Notes: generated by a model not told the origin, from the sequence alone. Positions 49,460-59,297 are shown, counted from the first letter of the stretch. The stretch: 64,000 nucleotides of DNA from Streptomyces sp. P3 (GCA_016893485.2 JAFEKX020000001.1:620001-684000), one strand, 5' to 3'. Program-made: numbers and translations.

Positions 49460-49798
49460 GCGGGCCCGAGCTGGAGTTCCACCGTCCCGACGGGCCCTGG
49501 CGCGCTCCGGCCGGTGCCGCGCCGGGCGTCGAGGAGTGCGTGCTGGCCGAGGATCCCGAGAGCGGCCGGCGCACCGCGCTGGTGCGGTGGGCGCCGGGCA
49601 CGGACAGCTCGGCGGCTGGCGTGGCCCTGCACGACGTGTGGGAGGAGGTCTACCTCGTCGAGGGCGCGATGCACGACCTGACGCTGGACCGGACGTTCAC
49701 CGCGGGCATGTACGCCTGCCGTCCCCGGGCATGCCGCACGGGCCGTGGACCGCGCCGGACGGCGTGACGATGCTCGTGATCACGTACCCCGGAGCCTG
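49456..49798 (+). CDS. Small cupin protein of the nitrilase operon, one frameshift
   Basis: About 114 residues. RWAPGTDSSAAGVALHDVWE with VWEEVYLVEGAMHDL form the first cupin motif. After a break near 49727, GMPHGPWTAPDGV forms the second, with its His. It resembles cupins that bind or isomerise small acids. The ATG at 49456 overlaps the nitrilase stop. It may sense or process the pathway product; its role is otherwise unknown. Confidence 0.75.
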
Positions 49799-49808
49799 AC
49801 GCGTCGCC

Positions 49809-50450
49809 TCAGCCGTCGAGGAGCACCTTGAGGGTCGACTGCAGGTGGTGGTCGATGGCCGCGCACGCGGCTCCCGCGTCACCGGCGGCGAGGGCGTCGA
49901 CGATGGCCTCGTGCTCGTCGAGCACCGCTTTCTGCCGGCCCTGCTGGTTGAAGACGGCGACGACCCCCGCGCGGACCTGGCGGCTGCGCAGGCCGTCGTA
50001 GTGCCGGTCCAGGAGGGTGTTGCCGACGGCCGACACCAGGGAGGCGTGGAAGCGGTGGTCCACGGCGATGAACTCGTGGGTCTCCTCCTCGCCGGTCAGC
50101 GCGCGCTGCTCGTCCAGGAGGGCGCGGAGTTCGTCCAGCGGAACCCGCCCGGCGGCGACGAGGCGCTCGGCCGCGTACCGCTCGACCATGCCGCGCAGCT
50201 CCATCAGCTCGCGGACCTCGCGCCCCGTCAGCGGGGCCACGCGGGCGCCGCGCTTGGGGACGAGTTCGACGAGGTCCTCCGCGGCGAGCATCAGGAGCGC
50301 CTCGCGGATGGGGGTGCAGGAGACACCGATACGATCGGCGAGGTCCTGCTCCGACAGGAAGGCCCCCTGCATCTCGGGGTCCGTCAGCACCGTGTCCTTG
50401 AGATACGCGTAGGCCTTCTCCCGACCGGACGCCACGGCAACCCCAGACAT
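49809..50450 (-). CDS. GntR-family (FCD) transcriptional regulator
   Basis: 213 residues, intact. A winged helix ([40 protein letters not shown]) is joined to an FCD ligand-binding domain with metal-site-like residues ([35 protein letters not shown]). The ATG at 50450 is preferred; longer readings cross its own operator. It converges with the cupin gene, 10 bases away. The same inverted repeat occurs before its own gene and before the DUF2848/transporter pair, so it likely represses both. Confidence 0.9.
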   Translation of the reverse strand: MSGVAVASGREKAYAYLKDTVLTDPEMQGAFLSEQDLADRIGVSCTPIREALLMLAAEDLVELVPKRGARVAPLTGREVRELMELRGMVERYAAERLVAAGRVPLDELRALLDEQRALTGEEETHEFIAVDHRFHASLVSAVGNTLLDRHYDGLRSRQVRAGVVAVFNQQGRQKAVLDEHEAIVDALAAGDAGAACAAIDHHLQSTLKVLLDG

Positions 50451-50453
50451 CGC

Positions 50454-50466
50454 ATACAGTTTGTAT
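50454..50466. promoter_or_regulatory. GntR autoregulatory operator
   Basis: ATACA-GTT-TGTAT is a perfect 5-bp inverted repeat with a 3-bp spacer, starting four bases upstream of the GntR start codon. It matches the ATAC/GTAT pattern of the nested palindrome at 47211-47238. Confidence 0.72.
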
Positions 50467-50610
50467 ACCGACGCTACCACGGGGATTCGGCACCACATGG
50501 GTCCATCGAAGGGCGTACTCCCCGGCGCCGACGGTGAGCACTCCGGTCTGTGGATAGAGTTCAGAGACGCCAGGCAGAGTGTGCGACACACCGAAAGTGA
50601 AGAATTGATC

Positions 50611-51105
50611 ATGAGTAACGTCTACTTCGACATCACCATCGACGGCGCTCCCGCGGGCCGCATCGTCTTCAACCTCTTCGACGAGGTCGTCCCGAAGACC
50701 GCGCGCAACTTCCGTGAGCTGGCCACCGGGCAGAACGGTTTCGGCTACGCGGGCTCCGGCTTCCACCGCGTCATCCCCCAGTTCATGCTGCAGGGCGGTG
50801 ACTTCACCAACCACAACGGCACCGGTGGCAAGAGCATCTACGGTGAGAAGTTCGCGGACGAGAACTTCACGCTGAAGCACGACCGCCCGTACCTGCTGTC
50901 GATGGCGAACGCCGGCCGCAACACCAACGGCTCGCAGTTCTTCATCACCACCGTCGTCACCTCGTGGCTCGACGGCAAGCACGTCGTCTTCGGCGAGGCC
51001 GTCGAGGGCCAGGAGATCATCGACAAGATCGAGTCCCTGGGCTCGGACTCGGGCGCCACCAAGGCGAAGATCGAGATCGCCGCGTCCGGCGTCGTCGAGG
51101 CCTGA
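50611..51105 (+). CDS. Cyclophilin-type peptidyl-prolyl cis-trans isomerase
   Basis: 164 residues, intact. The catalytic core is visible as [28 protein letters not shown] and [14 protein letters not shown]. It has no signal peptide, so it is cytoplasmic, and accelerates proline isomerisation during folding. The size and the [20 protein letters not shown] start match the PpiA-like actinobacterial housekeeping enzyme. The ATG at 50611 begins the conserved strand. A strong terminator follows. Confidence 0.95.
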   Translation: MSNVYFDITIDGAPAGRIVFNLFDEVVPKTARNFRELATGQNGFGYAGSGFHRVIPQFMLQGGDFTNHNGTGGKSIYGEKFADENFTLKHDRPYLLSMANAGRNTNGSQFFITTVVTSWLDGKHVVFGEAVEGQEIIDKIESLGSDSGATKAKIEIAASGVVEA

Positions 51106-51132
51106 CCCCACCCGTAGCGGGTCGGAACGGTT

Positions 51133-51174
51133 CCGCGGGCCCCGGGGACGGAACGTCGTCCCCGGGGCCCGCGG
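51133..51174 (+). terminator. Strong hairpin terminator after the cyclophilin gene
   Basis: A perfect 17-bp stem (51133-51149 pairs with 51158-51174, beginning CCGCGGGCCCCGG) has an 8-base loop and starts 27 bases after the stop codon. There is no T tract. Confidence 0.82.
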
Positions 51175-51291
51175 CGTCGTCATGCTGAAAAGAAGCTGTC
51201 ACATACGGATCGGAATCCCCGCCCGGCCGTCGCGGTTGGAACTGGCACGACCCCGTTGCGAGGCCGAGCCTCGTGCGACGAAGGAGTGACC

Positions 51292-52131
51292 ATGACCGTT
51301 GACCTGACCGCGACGGACCTGCGGGCCTTCACCCAGGACTGGCTGGAGTGGTACCGGGGGCAGGAGGAACGGCTCGCCGCTCCGCACGGTTTCCTGGCGA
51401 TCACCGGCCTGCACTGGCTGGACGAGCGCCCGCAGCGCTTCCCGGACGCGCCCGGCGCCTGGTGGACCGACGCCGACGGGGTCGCCGTAGCGCTCGACGA
51501 GGGCGAGGAACTCGTCGTGGCGGGAGAGACCGTGCGCGGTGAGCACCGCTTCGGTGTGCTGCCCGAGCGGGGCGGTGTCGACGCGGTCTGGGGCGATGCC
51601 GTGATCGAGGTGGCGAAGCGCGGCGGGAGCGACATCGTGCGGCCCCGGCACCCGGACGCCCCGCTGCGCACCGCGTTCGCCGGTACGCCCGCCTACGCGC
51701 CGGACCCGCGCTGGGTGGTCCGGGACGCTACACGGCGTTCGACGCGCCGCGTCCGACGACCGTGGGCGCAGCGGTCGAGGGACTCGAGCACGTCTACGAC
51801 GCGCCGGGCCGGGTCGAGTTCGAGCTGGACGGGCAGTCGCTGGCCCTCACCGCGTTCCCCGGACGTGGGCCGGGCGCGCTGATGGTGCTCTTCACGGACG
51901 CCACCTCCGGGGTGACCACGTACGCCGCGAACCGCTCCCTCACGCTCCCCCGCACCGGACGCCGACGGCACGGTCGTCCTGGACTTTAACCGCGCGACGA
52001 ACCTGCCGTGCGCCTACACCGACCTCGCGACCTGCCCGCTGCCGCCGGCGGAGAACCGGCTGCCGGTGGCCGTCGAGGCCGGGCAGAAGATCCCCGTGAG
52101 CGGGGCGGAGCGGCCTGACTTCCGCCTCTGA
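51292..52131 (+). CDS. DUF1684 protein, frameshifted
   Basis: About 280 residues. The N terminus WLEWYRGQEERLAAPHGFLA and ITGLHWLDERPQ, the middle VWGDAVIEVAKRGG and the C-terminal DFNRATNLPCAYTDLATCPL followed by PPAENRLPVAVEAGQK are the DUF1684 hallmarks, with two nearby Cys. Breaks lie near 51727 and 51950. AAGGAG precedes the ATG at 51292. The family is soluble and of unknown function; the conserved C-terminal motif suggests an enzyme. Confidence 0.87.
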
Positions 52132-52309
52132 CGTGACCGGGCCGGCACGGCGCCTGATCGGCGCCGCCGGCCGGTACGGCGTTCGGTCCTCGGCCGCGAA
52201 CTCGACAACCATGCACGCCTCTGAGTCGTCCCTTTTAGTAAGCGCAGGTTTCCGCGCGGTCGCACCCCCACAGACGCTGCGCACCGACGATGCGCAGGAA
52301 AGAGGCCGC

Positions 52310-53286
52310 ATGCTCCGTATCCACTTCACGTCGCAGGATCTGCAGAGCGTCCGGGTCGCCCGTCAGCCCCATGCTCTCTGGGAACTCGTCTGCGGTGTCT
52401 GCCGGTTGGACACCCGGCAGGGGGCGCTCGAGTTCGGGCACTGGCGCCGGTCCGTACGTGAGGGACTGGCGACAGATCCACGCGCCCGGCGGGCGCTCCT
52501 GCCGCTGCAGACGCTGATTCCGCCGGTGGGCTACATCCCCGACTTCCTCACCCCGTCGGTCACGGGCGGCGGGCTGGCCGTCGGGCTCGAAGAGGTGCGG
52601 TCCACGTCCCGCGTCCGGCTGACCCGTGAGCTGACCCGGCTCGCGGAGTCGCGACCACTGCCGTCCTGGGTGTCCAGCCTCAACCGGCCGGGCGCCAAGG
52701 CGCTGGGGACGCTGACGCGGGCGCTGGAGCTGTCCTGCCAGACGCTGCTCGAACCGTACTGGCCGCGCATACAGACAGCGATCGGCAACGATGTCGAGCT
52801 GCGCTCACGGGCGCTCCTCGACGGCGGCACGTCCGCTCTCCTCGACGCGCTGCGCCCGCACGCCCGTTGGAACGCTCCCGTACTGGAGGTGAACTATCCC
52901 GTCGACCGCGAGCTGTATCTGGAAGGGCGCGGTCTGCTGCTCGTCCCGTCGTACTTCTGCTGGCGCAGGCCCACCGCGCTCGCGGATCCCACGCTCGGTC
53001 CCGTGCTCGTCTACCCGGTCGCCAAGCAGCCGTTAGAAGTCGCCCGTGCCAGCAAGGACGGGCTCGAACGGCTGCTGGGCCGCACCCGGACGGTGGTCCT
53101 GGCGCATCTCGCCAACCATGGGGCCCGGACCACGTCCCAGGTCGCCACGGCCGCCAACATCGCGCTGCCCAGCGCCAGTTACCAACTCGGCGTGCTGCGC
53201 GACGGGGCCTGATCGCCAGCCACCGGGAGGGCCAGTTCGTACGGCACTCCGCAACACCCCTGGGGCTGCGCCTGCTTGACCGGTGA
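52310..53286 (+). CDS. DUF5937-type regulator with C-terminal winged helix, one frameshift
   Basis: About 326 residues. The N terminus LRIHFTSQDLQSVRVARQPH matches actinobacterial DUF5937/ArsR-like regulators, followed by PHALWELVCGVCRLD. The C-terminal helix-turn-helix reads TSQVATAANIALPSASYQLG and, after a break near 53205, GLIASHREGQFVRHSATPLG. AAAGAGG precedes the ATG at 52310. It probably binds DNA through the C-terminal winged helix. No target is evident. Confidence 0.83.
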
Positions 53287-53305
53287 ACGACTGAAGGAAC
53301 GACGG

Positions 53306-53338
53306 AGTGGCGCCGCGCAAACCTCGCCCGGCGCCACT
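53306..53338 (+). terminator. Hairpin terminator after the DUF5937 gene
   Basis: AGTGGCGCCG (53306 on) pairs perfectly with CGGCGCCACT (to 53338) around a 13-base loop, 20 bases after the stop. Confidence 0.65.
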
Positions 53339-53421
53339 TCGAACGGCTTCGAATTCATTGCCCTCACACGACCCTCACGGCCATCGTTTGTGCCGATCGC
53401 ACACGAACACCGGAGAGGTAC

Positions 53422-53798
53422 ATGAGGAAACGGGGAATCATCACCGCCGCGCTCGCGACGGTCGCCGCGGGAATCCTGGGTGCGCCGGCGGCGCACGCGG
53501 ACGGTCACGGCGTCGGCGTGTACGGCGTCTGGGCCAACAGCGTCAACGTCAGGGACAACGCGCCCGGCACGACCGGCTGCGGCGTGTACCCCAGCGCGGC
53601 CAACTGCCCCAGCGTCCAGACCAAGGTGAACGCCGGGAGACCGTCACGGTCATCTGCCAGCAGCCGGGTCAGACCGTCGGCGGCAACCCGTACTGGGTGC
53701 TGGTGAGCACCACCAACGGCAACCACATGGGCTTCATGGCCAGTTACTACATCAAGAACACCACCAACTGGATCGACGGCGTGGGCCGTTGCCAGTGA
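53422..53798 (+). CDS. Small secreted SH3-like protein, copy 1, one frameshift
   Basis: About 125 residues. A Sec signal peptide (RKRGIITAALATVAAGILGA, cleavage after AHA) precedes a bacterial SH3-like domain (VWANSVNVRDNAPGTTGCGV ... ETVTVICQQPGQTVGGNPYW). Three or four Cys suggest disulfides. The frame breaks near 53635 (GGGAGA). GAGAGG precedes the ATG at 53422. It is exported and probably binds the cell wall or a partner protein. A paralogue follows at once. Confidence 0.8.
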
Positions 53799-53859
53799 CG
53801 GACCCGACCAGTTCGCCACATCTGACGCCGACCACGTCATCACTCACAGGGGACACCAC

Positions 53860-54195
53860 ATGCGCCGCACCTCGGCCGTCATCGGCACCGCAGCCGCCAC
53901 CCTCGCCTTCCTCGCCCCGGCGGGCATGGCCGCGGCGGCGCCCGCCGAGCCGTCGTACACCGTCGTGCCGTACGAGAACGTCAACGTGCGCCAGCTGCCC
54001 CAGAGGAACAGCGCCTACCTGGCGACGCTGACGGCGGGCCGCTCCTACACGGCGTACTGCTGGACGCACGGCGAGTCCATCACCGACCACGGGATCACGA
54101 ACGACATCTGGATCTCGTTCGCCGACGGCTACAGCAGCGCGGTCTATTTCAAGGGCGACCAGTACGGCAACCTGCCCGCATCGGCGGCGTGTTGA
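53860..54195 (+). CDS. Small secreted SH3-like protein, copy 2
   Basis: 111 residues, intact. The signal peptide RRTSAVIGTAAATLAFLAPA ends near AAAAPAE, then the SH3-like domain reads VVPYENVNVRQLPQRNSAYL and YTAYCWTHGESITDHG, ending in two Cys-bearing strands. It is clearly of the same type as the preceding gene, though diverged. The ATG at 53860 lies 61 bases after the first stop. Role as for copy 1. Confidence 0.82.
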   Translation: MRRTSAVIGTAAATLAFLAPAGMAAAAPAEPSYTVVPYENVNVRQLPQRNSAYLATLTAGRSYTAYCWTHGESITDHGITNDIWISFADGYSSAVYFKGDQYGNLPASAAC

Positions 54196-54282
54196 CGCCG
54201 TGAGGGCATAGCGCAGGCGGGCGCGGTGGCCACCGTGCACAGGGGGACGGTGGCCATCGCGCCCGCGGCGTGCCGTCTGCGG

Positions 54283-55683
54283 GTCAGCCCGCTCGGCGCC
54301 GGTCCGCCGCGGCCCGGTGGGTGAGGGGGCTCGCGCAGGCCCAGGTGCTCGCGCAGGGTCGTGCCGGTGTACTCGGTGCGGTAGACGCCCCGTTCCTGGA
54401 GTGCGGGGACGAGCAGGTCGACGATGTCGTCGAGGCCGTCGGGGATCAGATACGGCGTGACGTTGAAGCCGTCGATCGCGCCGTGCCGGACGAAGTGGGC
54501 GAACTTGTCCGCCAGTCCCTCCGGGGTGCCGACATGGCCGCGCTGGGGGCCGAGCGCGATGACCGTCTCGCGCAGGGACCAGCGGTTCGCGTCGGCCTTC
54601 TCCCGCCATTCCGCGACGACTTGACGGGGTCGGTGATCCGCCGCGCCCCGAAGGAGCCGTCGTTCTCGGCGACGACCGGGTCCTCCTTGGGCAGCGGTCC
54701 GTCGGCGTCGCGGCCGGACAGGTCGATGCCCCACAGGAGTCCGGCGATGCCCAACGCCGTTGCGGGGGTGACCTGTTGGAGGCGGATCCAGCGCTTCTTC
54801 TCCAGGGCCTCCTCCTCCGTGGCACCGATGATGATCTCGGTGCCGGGGAGGATGCGCAGGTCGTCGTCGGGCCGGCCGACGGCCCGCAGCCGACGCCGCA
54901 GGTCGTCGGCGAAGGTGAGCGCGTCGTCGAAGTCGTTGCCGTGCGCGGAGAAGATGACGTCGGCGTTGCGCGCGGCGAAGTCCCGGCCCTCGCCGGAGTC
55001 CCCGGCCTGGAAGATCACCGGGTGTCCCTGGACGCTCCGGGGCAGGGTGGGTGCAAGGTCGACGTCGAACTGCGGTCCCTGGTGCCGGACTTGGCGTACG
55101 GCGCCGGGTGCCGCCCAGGCCGGGGCACCGGCCGAGCCGGAGACGGCCGAGTCCTGCCAGCTGTCCCAGAGCGCGCGGGCGACGGTGAGGAACTCCTCGG
55201 CGCGGCGGTAGCGGTCGGCGTGGTCGAGGTAGCCGCCGCGCCGGAAGTTGGCGCCGGTCCAGGCGTTGTCGGTGGTCACCACGTTCCAGCCCGCGCGGCC
55301 CTCGGAGAGCAGGTCGAGGCCGGACAGACGGCGGGCGAGGTCGGCCGGTTCGTTGAAGGTGGTGTTGGACGTGCTGACCAGGCCGATGCGGTCCGTCACG
55401 GCGGCCAGCGCGGCGAGTTGGGTGATGGCGTCCGGCCGGCCTGCGACATCGAGGTCGTGGATCTGTCCGTCGACCTCGCGCAGCCGCAGCCCTCCCCTAG
55501 GAAAAAGGCGTCGAACAGGCCGCGTTCGGCGGTCTGCGCGACGCGCCGGAAGTTGGCGGGGTCGATCTGGGAGCCGCTCGCCGGATCGGACCAGACCGTC
55601 CAGTGGTTGACGCCCTGGAAGAAGACACCGAGGTGCAGCCGGGCGTCGGGGCGCGGGACGTCGAGGGGGTCGGTGCGGGTCAT
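54283..55683 (-). CDS. FMN-dependent monooxygenase, NtaA/SnaA/DszA-type, frameshifted
   Basis: About 466 residues. The start LHLGVFFQGVNHWTVW, then FDAFFLGEG, VTDRIGLVSTSNTTFNEPAD, GRAGWNVVTTDN and HPVIFQAGDSGEGRDFAARN are hallmarks of the long-chain bacterial luciferase-like group acting on nitrilotriacetate, sulfur heterocycles or sulfonates. Breaks lie near 55490 and 54630. At 54325-54329 five Gs should probably be four, giving a stop at 54283. The ATG at 55683 overlaps the upstream gene's TGA (ATGA). It uses reduced FMN and O2, supplied by a separate reductase not seen here. Confidence 0.9.
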
Positions 55684-56780
55684 CGGACGTCCTCCTGGGC
55701 GGCCACGGCGGCGTAGCGGTTGGCGGGCCGGTCCAGGCCCAGGTGGGTGCGGAGCGACGCGCCGGGCAACGGCCGTACGGCGTAGCGTCGTTCGACGAGC
55801 TGCGGCAGGACGAGCCGGGACAGCTCCGGGAGGTCCTCGTCCAACACCAGGGGATGCAGACGCACTCCGTCTACCACTCCCTCAACTCCCTGAGCAGCGC
55901 GGCGAGTCCGGCGGCGGAACCGATGTGGCGAAGGCGTCCCCGGTCGCTCCAGGGCGCGTGCCGTTCGAGGTCGGCGACGCGTTCCTCGGCCGTGGCGTCG
56001 GCGGTGTCGAGGGCGACGTCGACTTCGGCGAAGGTACGCGGCGTTCCGGCGGCGGACGCGCTCGCGGTGACGGCCGCCAGGTCACGGCCCTCCACGAGGG
56101 CGATGTCGAGTTGATCGCCCGGGACCCGCTCCGGGCTGCCGAGCACGACGAGTTGGCCCTGCGGCGGACGCGGCACGATCGCCGGGCCCTTCACCGCGAA
56201 GGTGTCGCCGGTGAAGTCGACGTAGTGCAGCCGGTCGCGGTCGAGATAGCGGCTGGTGGCCACGGAGCGGATGACCGCGTCGTCCTCCCAGGAGTCCCAC
56301 AGCTCACGGACGACCTGGACGCCGTCACGTGACTCTCGGGCGCGGGCCGCGTCCCCGTCGACGACCGGACGCCCCCAGACGGAGGCCGCTTCCGGGCCGT
56401 ACCTCCTCGCTGACCACCCACCCGGCGCGCCCGACCGAGATGTGGTCCAGGGACGCCAACTGGCTTGAGACATGGAAGGGTTCGGCGTACGTGAGCGGCA
56501 CGACCGGCGCGATGCCGATGACGCTCGTCGACGCGGCGAGGAACGCGGCCCGCTCCACCGCGCCGATCCGGCCGACCACGTCGGGCGCGGCGCCGGGCGG
56601 GAGCGCGCCGTCGTCCAGGGTGAGCAGGGTGAACCCGGCGTTCTCCGCGGCGGCGGCGACGCGGGCCACCCGGCGCGGGCTGAGCAGGTGGTCGGGCGAG
56701 TGGGCGGCGCGGCGCCAGGCCGCGGGATGGGCGCCGTCACCGTCGATTTCGAGGGCGAGCCGCAGGGCGGGGCCGGACAT
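55680..56780 (-). CDS. Luciferase-like flavin monooxygenase, frameshifted
   Basis: About 366 residues. SPRRVARVAAAAENAGFTLL, SVIGIAPVVPLTYAEPFHVS and LASLDHISVGRAGWVVSEE are typical of the luciferase-like fold. ELWDSWEDDAVIRSVATSRY and DFTGDTFAVKGPAIVPRPPQ follow the same pattern as the next gene, then the insertion is shorter. Breaks lie near 56405 and 55875. GGAAGGA precedes the ATG at 56780. It is the promoter-proximal member of a coupled pair, so the two may act on the same substrate or be a heteromer. Confidence 0.85.
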
Positions 56781-57130
56781 GGAGGTTCCTTCCGAGAACA
56801 CGTCGAGACGGCCGGCCCGTGGAGCCGGCATGGGTCAGGGGCGTGCGGAAGGACAGACGGCGGAGGCGGTACGGCAGTAGTCGACATGCCGGCGGATGAT
56901 CAGCCGCGCGCCCGGACCGGCACCACGAGGTGCGGCGTCGCAAACGCGCATCGGGGCCTCCACCCGTCCGGGACCGATCGCCTCAACCTTCGTCGCCGCC
57001 CCCGGAAGATGTCAAGAACATTAGATGTACGCGCATGCAGCGGACGCGGGTCGCAAAAAGCGTTGGCCGCGAAGGCGACGGGGCTGCTACCTTCCCGGAG
57101 GCCGTGAACGACCGCGAGGAGGTGGGACCC
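56781..57130. promoter_or_regulatory. Divergent control region between flavin monooxygenases and hydrolase
   Basis: About 350 bases with lower G+C around 57005-57060. On the plus strand an A+T-rich AGAACATTAGATGT near 57014 could be a -10 region. The minus-strand sequence contains TTGACA near 57015, a possible -35. No repeat structure was recognised. Confidence 0.4.
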
Positions 57131-57190
57131 ATGAACGCAGTATCCAGGTGGGTGCTCCCCCTTTTCGCCACGGTTGGGCCAGCGGCATAG
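57131..57190 (+). CDS. Possible 19-residue leader peptide
   Basis: ATG at 57131 is preceded by a strong GAGGAGGTGGG and encodes MNAVSRWVLPLFATVGPAA, then TAG, 48 bases before the hydrolase start. Size, ribosome-binding site and position suit a leader peptide or upstream regulator of translation. There is no run of a single amino acid to suggest attenuation. Confidence 0.35.
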   Translation: MNAVSRWVLPLFATVGPAA

Positions 57191-57238
57191 GTGTCGCCGG
57201 GAGCGCCTCACACCAAGGCGATCTCGAAAGGCAACACC

Positions 57239-58024
57239 ATGGAACTCTCCACAAACACAGTGCAGTTCACCGCGGAGACATCGTCGAACGGTGTCCTCGT
57301 CCGCGACTTCACCGTCGGCGGCCTGACCGGCGCGCTCTGGTCCCCCGCCGACTCCCCGTCCGTACGCGCTCCCCTGGTCCTGATGGGCCACGGCGGCGGC
57401 ACCGACAGCAAGGCACCGGCCATGGCGGGCCGGGCCGACCGGCTCGTGAACGGCTGCGGCTTCCACGTGGCCACCCTCGACGCCCCCGGCCACGGCGACC
57501 GGCCGCGCACCGCGCACGATGAGCGCGAGATCGCCGCGATGCAGCGGGCGATGGCGACGGGCGAACCGGTCGGCGAGATCGTCGTCCGCTACAACACCCA
57601 CCTCGCCGAGCGTGCCGTACCGGAGTGGCTGGCGACCCTCGACGCCCTCCAGGAACTCCCGGAGATCGGCACCGAGGGACCCGTCGGCTACTACGGCCTC
57701 AACATGGGCACCGCGATCGGCGTCCCGCTGACGGCGGTCGAACCCCGCATCACCGCAGCGGTGTTCGGGCAGTTCTGGTACGACGACACCCTCGCGGAGA
57801 CGGCGCGGCGGATCACCGTGCCGATCGAGTTCGCGCTCCAGTGGGACGACGAGCACATCCCGCGCGCGTCCGGCCTCGCGCTGTTCGACGCCTTCGCCTC
57901 GAAGGAGAAGTCGCTGCACGTCAACTCGGGCCGCCACAAGGAGCTTCCGAGGTTCGAGGCGGACAGCGCGGCCCGCTTCTTCGCCCGGCATCTGAGCCGG
58001 GCCGACGTTCCCAGGGCAGCCTGA
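57239..58024 (+). CDS. Alpha/beta-hydrolase with Asn at the nucleophile position
   Basis: 261 residues, intact. The fold is clear: APLVLMGHGGGTDSKAP (oxyanion loop), HVATLDAPGHGDRPR, then the elbow YYGLNMGTAIGVPL, a late QWDDEHIPRASGLAL holding the acid, and NSGRHKELPRF holding a His. The usual G-x-S-x-G is G-L-N-M-G, so the nucleophile Ser (AGC) reads Asn (AAC) at 57709-57711 or so. Either a base error, a real inactivation, or a non-hydrolytic role is possible. GAAAGG precedes the ATG at 57239. Confidence 0.82.
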   Translation: MELSTNTVQFTAETSSNGVLVRDFTVGGLTGALWSPADSPSVRAPLVLMGHGGGTDSKAPAMAGRADRLVNGCGFHVATLDAPGHGDRPRTAHDEREIAAMQRAMATGEPVGEIVVRYNTHLAERAVPEWLATLDALQELPEIGTEGPVGYYGLNMGTAIGVPLTAVEPRITAAVFGQFWYDDTLAETARRITVPIEFALQWDDEHIPRASGLALFDAFASKEKSLHVNSGRHKELPRFEADSAARFFARHLSRADVPRAA

Positions 58025-58030
58025 CGGGAC

Positions 58031-58061
58031 ACCGGCGTCCGGCCGACAGCCGGACGCCGGT
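58031..58061. terminator. Bidirectional hairpin terminator
   Basis: ACCGGCGTCCGGC and GCCGGACGCCGGT form a perfect 13-bp stem with a 5-base loop. It fills the 39-base gap between the converging hydrolase and PobA-like genes and can serve both. Confidence 0.8.
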
Positions 58062-58063
58062 CC

Positions 58064-59297
58064 TCAACGCGACCGCGGCCCGGTGCCTTCTCCGAAGTCC
58101 ATGCCCGTCATGAGTTCGGAGAAGGCGCCGCCCGCGGCAGCGGACGTGAAGAGCCGGTCGAGCTGAGCACGGGCCAAACCTCTGTGGAAAAGCCCGGAGT
58201 TGGAGGCGTCACCGGCGTCGTGGAGCATGCGCGTCATCCAGTGGGAGAACTCCTGGTCGTTCCAGACCCGGCGCAGACACCGCGCCGAATACGTCCGCAG
58301 ACCCGTGTCGTCCTGGTCCTGGACGGCGTCTCGTACGGCGCGGGCGAAGAGGTCGGCGTCGTAGAGAGCGAGGTTCATCCCCTTCCCGCCCATCGGGGAG
58401 ACGATGTGCGCCGCGTCGCCGACGAGGTAGAGGCGGCCGTACTGCATCGGGTCGTGGACCAGGCTGCGGAGGCGGAAGGTCTCGCGGTCGGTGATCGGGC
58501 CGGAGACGAGGTCCGGATCGCCGAGCCGGGTGCGCAGCGCGTCCCAGACACGGGCGTCGGACCAGGCGCCGGGCTCGTCGTCGGGCGGGCACTGGAGGTA
58601 GTAGCGGCTGGTGTACGGGCCGCGCGGGAAGTGCGCGGCGAAGCCCTGCTCGCTGACGGCAAGGAGAGGGTGGGCCGGCGGCGGGGCATCCGCCAGGACC
58701 GTCAGCCATCCGATGCCGTGATCGAGGGCGTACGGCGTGAGGACCCCGTCGGGCACGGCGTCGCGGCTGATGCCGTGGTCGCCGTCGCAACCCGCGACGT
58801 AGGCGCAGGCGAGCGTGCGGAGGTCGCCGCCGGGTGCGGTAGCGGACGGTGGGCCGCTCGCCGTTCAGGTCGTGCAGGGAGACGTCGGCGGCCTCGAAGC
58901 GGAGGTCTCCGCCGTCCTCCAGGTATGCGGCGGTGAGCTTCTGGACCAGCAGTTGCTGGGGGCAGATACGGGCCGTGGGGCCCTCCGAGCCGTCGGAGTC
59001 GGACACGAGGTGGGGTTCGCCGTCGACCCGCAGCTCCAGGATGCCGTCGTGCGGTGCGCCGCCGAGGACCCGGTCGGCCAGGCCCCAGGAGTCGAACATC
59101 CGGACCGCGCGGGTCTCGACGATGCCCGCGCGCTGGCGCTGTGCCACGTACTCCCGGGTCTGCCGCTCCATGACGACGCAGTCGATCCCGGCGCTCCGCA
59201 GCAGGTTCGCGACGGTCAGCCCGGCCGGACCCGCGCCGATCACCACCACGGTCGTGGATTCCGGTGACTCGCTCAACTCCCGCACACTGTCGGTCAC
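58064..59297 (-). CDS. FAD-dependent aromatic hydroxylase, 4-hydroxybenzoate 3-monooxygenase-like, one frameshift
   Basis: About 410 residues. The FAD loop is VVVIGAGPAGLTVANLLR, followed by QRQRAGIVETRAVRMF, typical of PobA, where the Arg/Gln region contacts FAD. The central HFPRGPYTSRYYLQCPP and the late YLVGDAAHIVSPMGGKGMNL are also PobA-like. The frame breaks near 58830. The GTG at 59297 fits. It would convert 4-hydroxybenzoate to protocatechuate using NAD(P)H. No pca genes are adjacent, so a related phenolic acid is possible. Confidence 0.88.
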
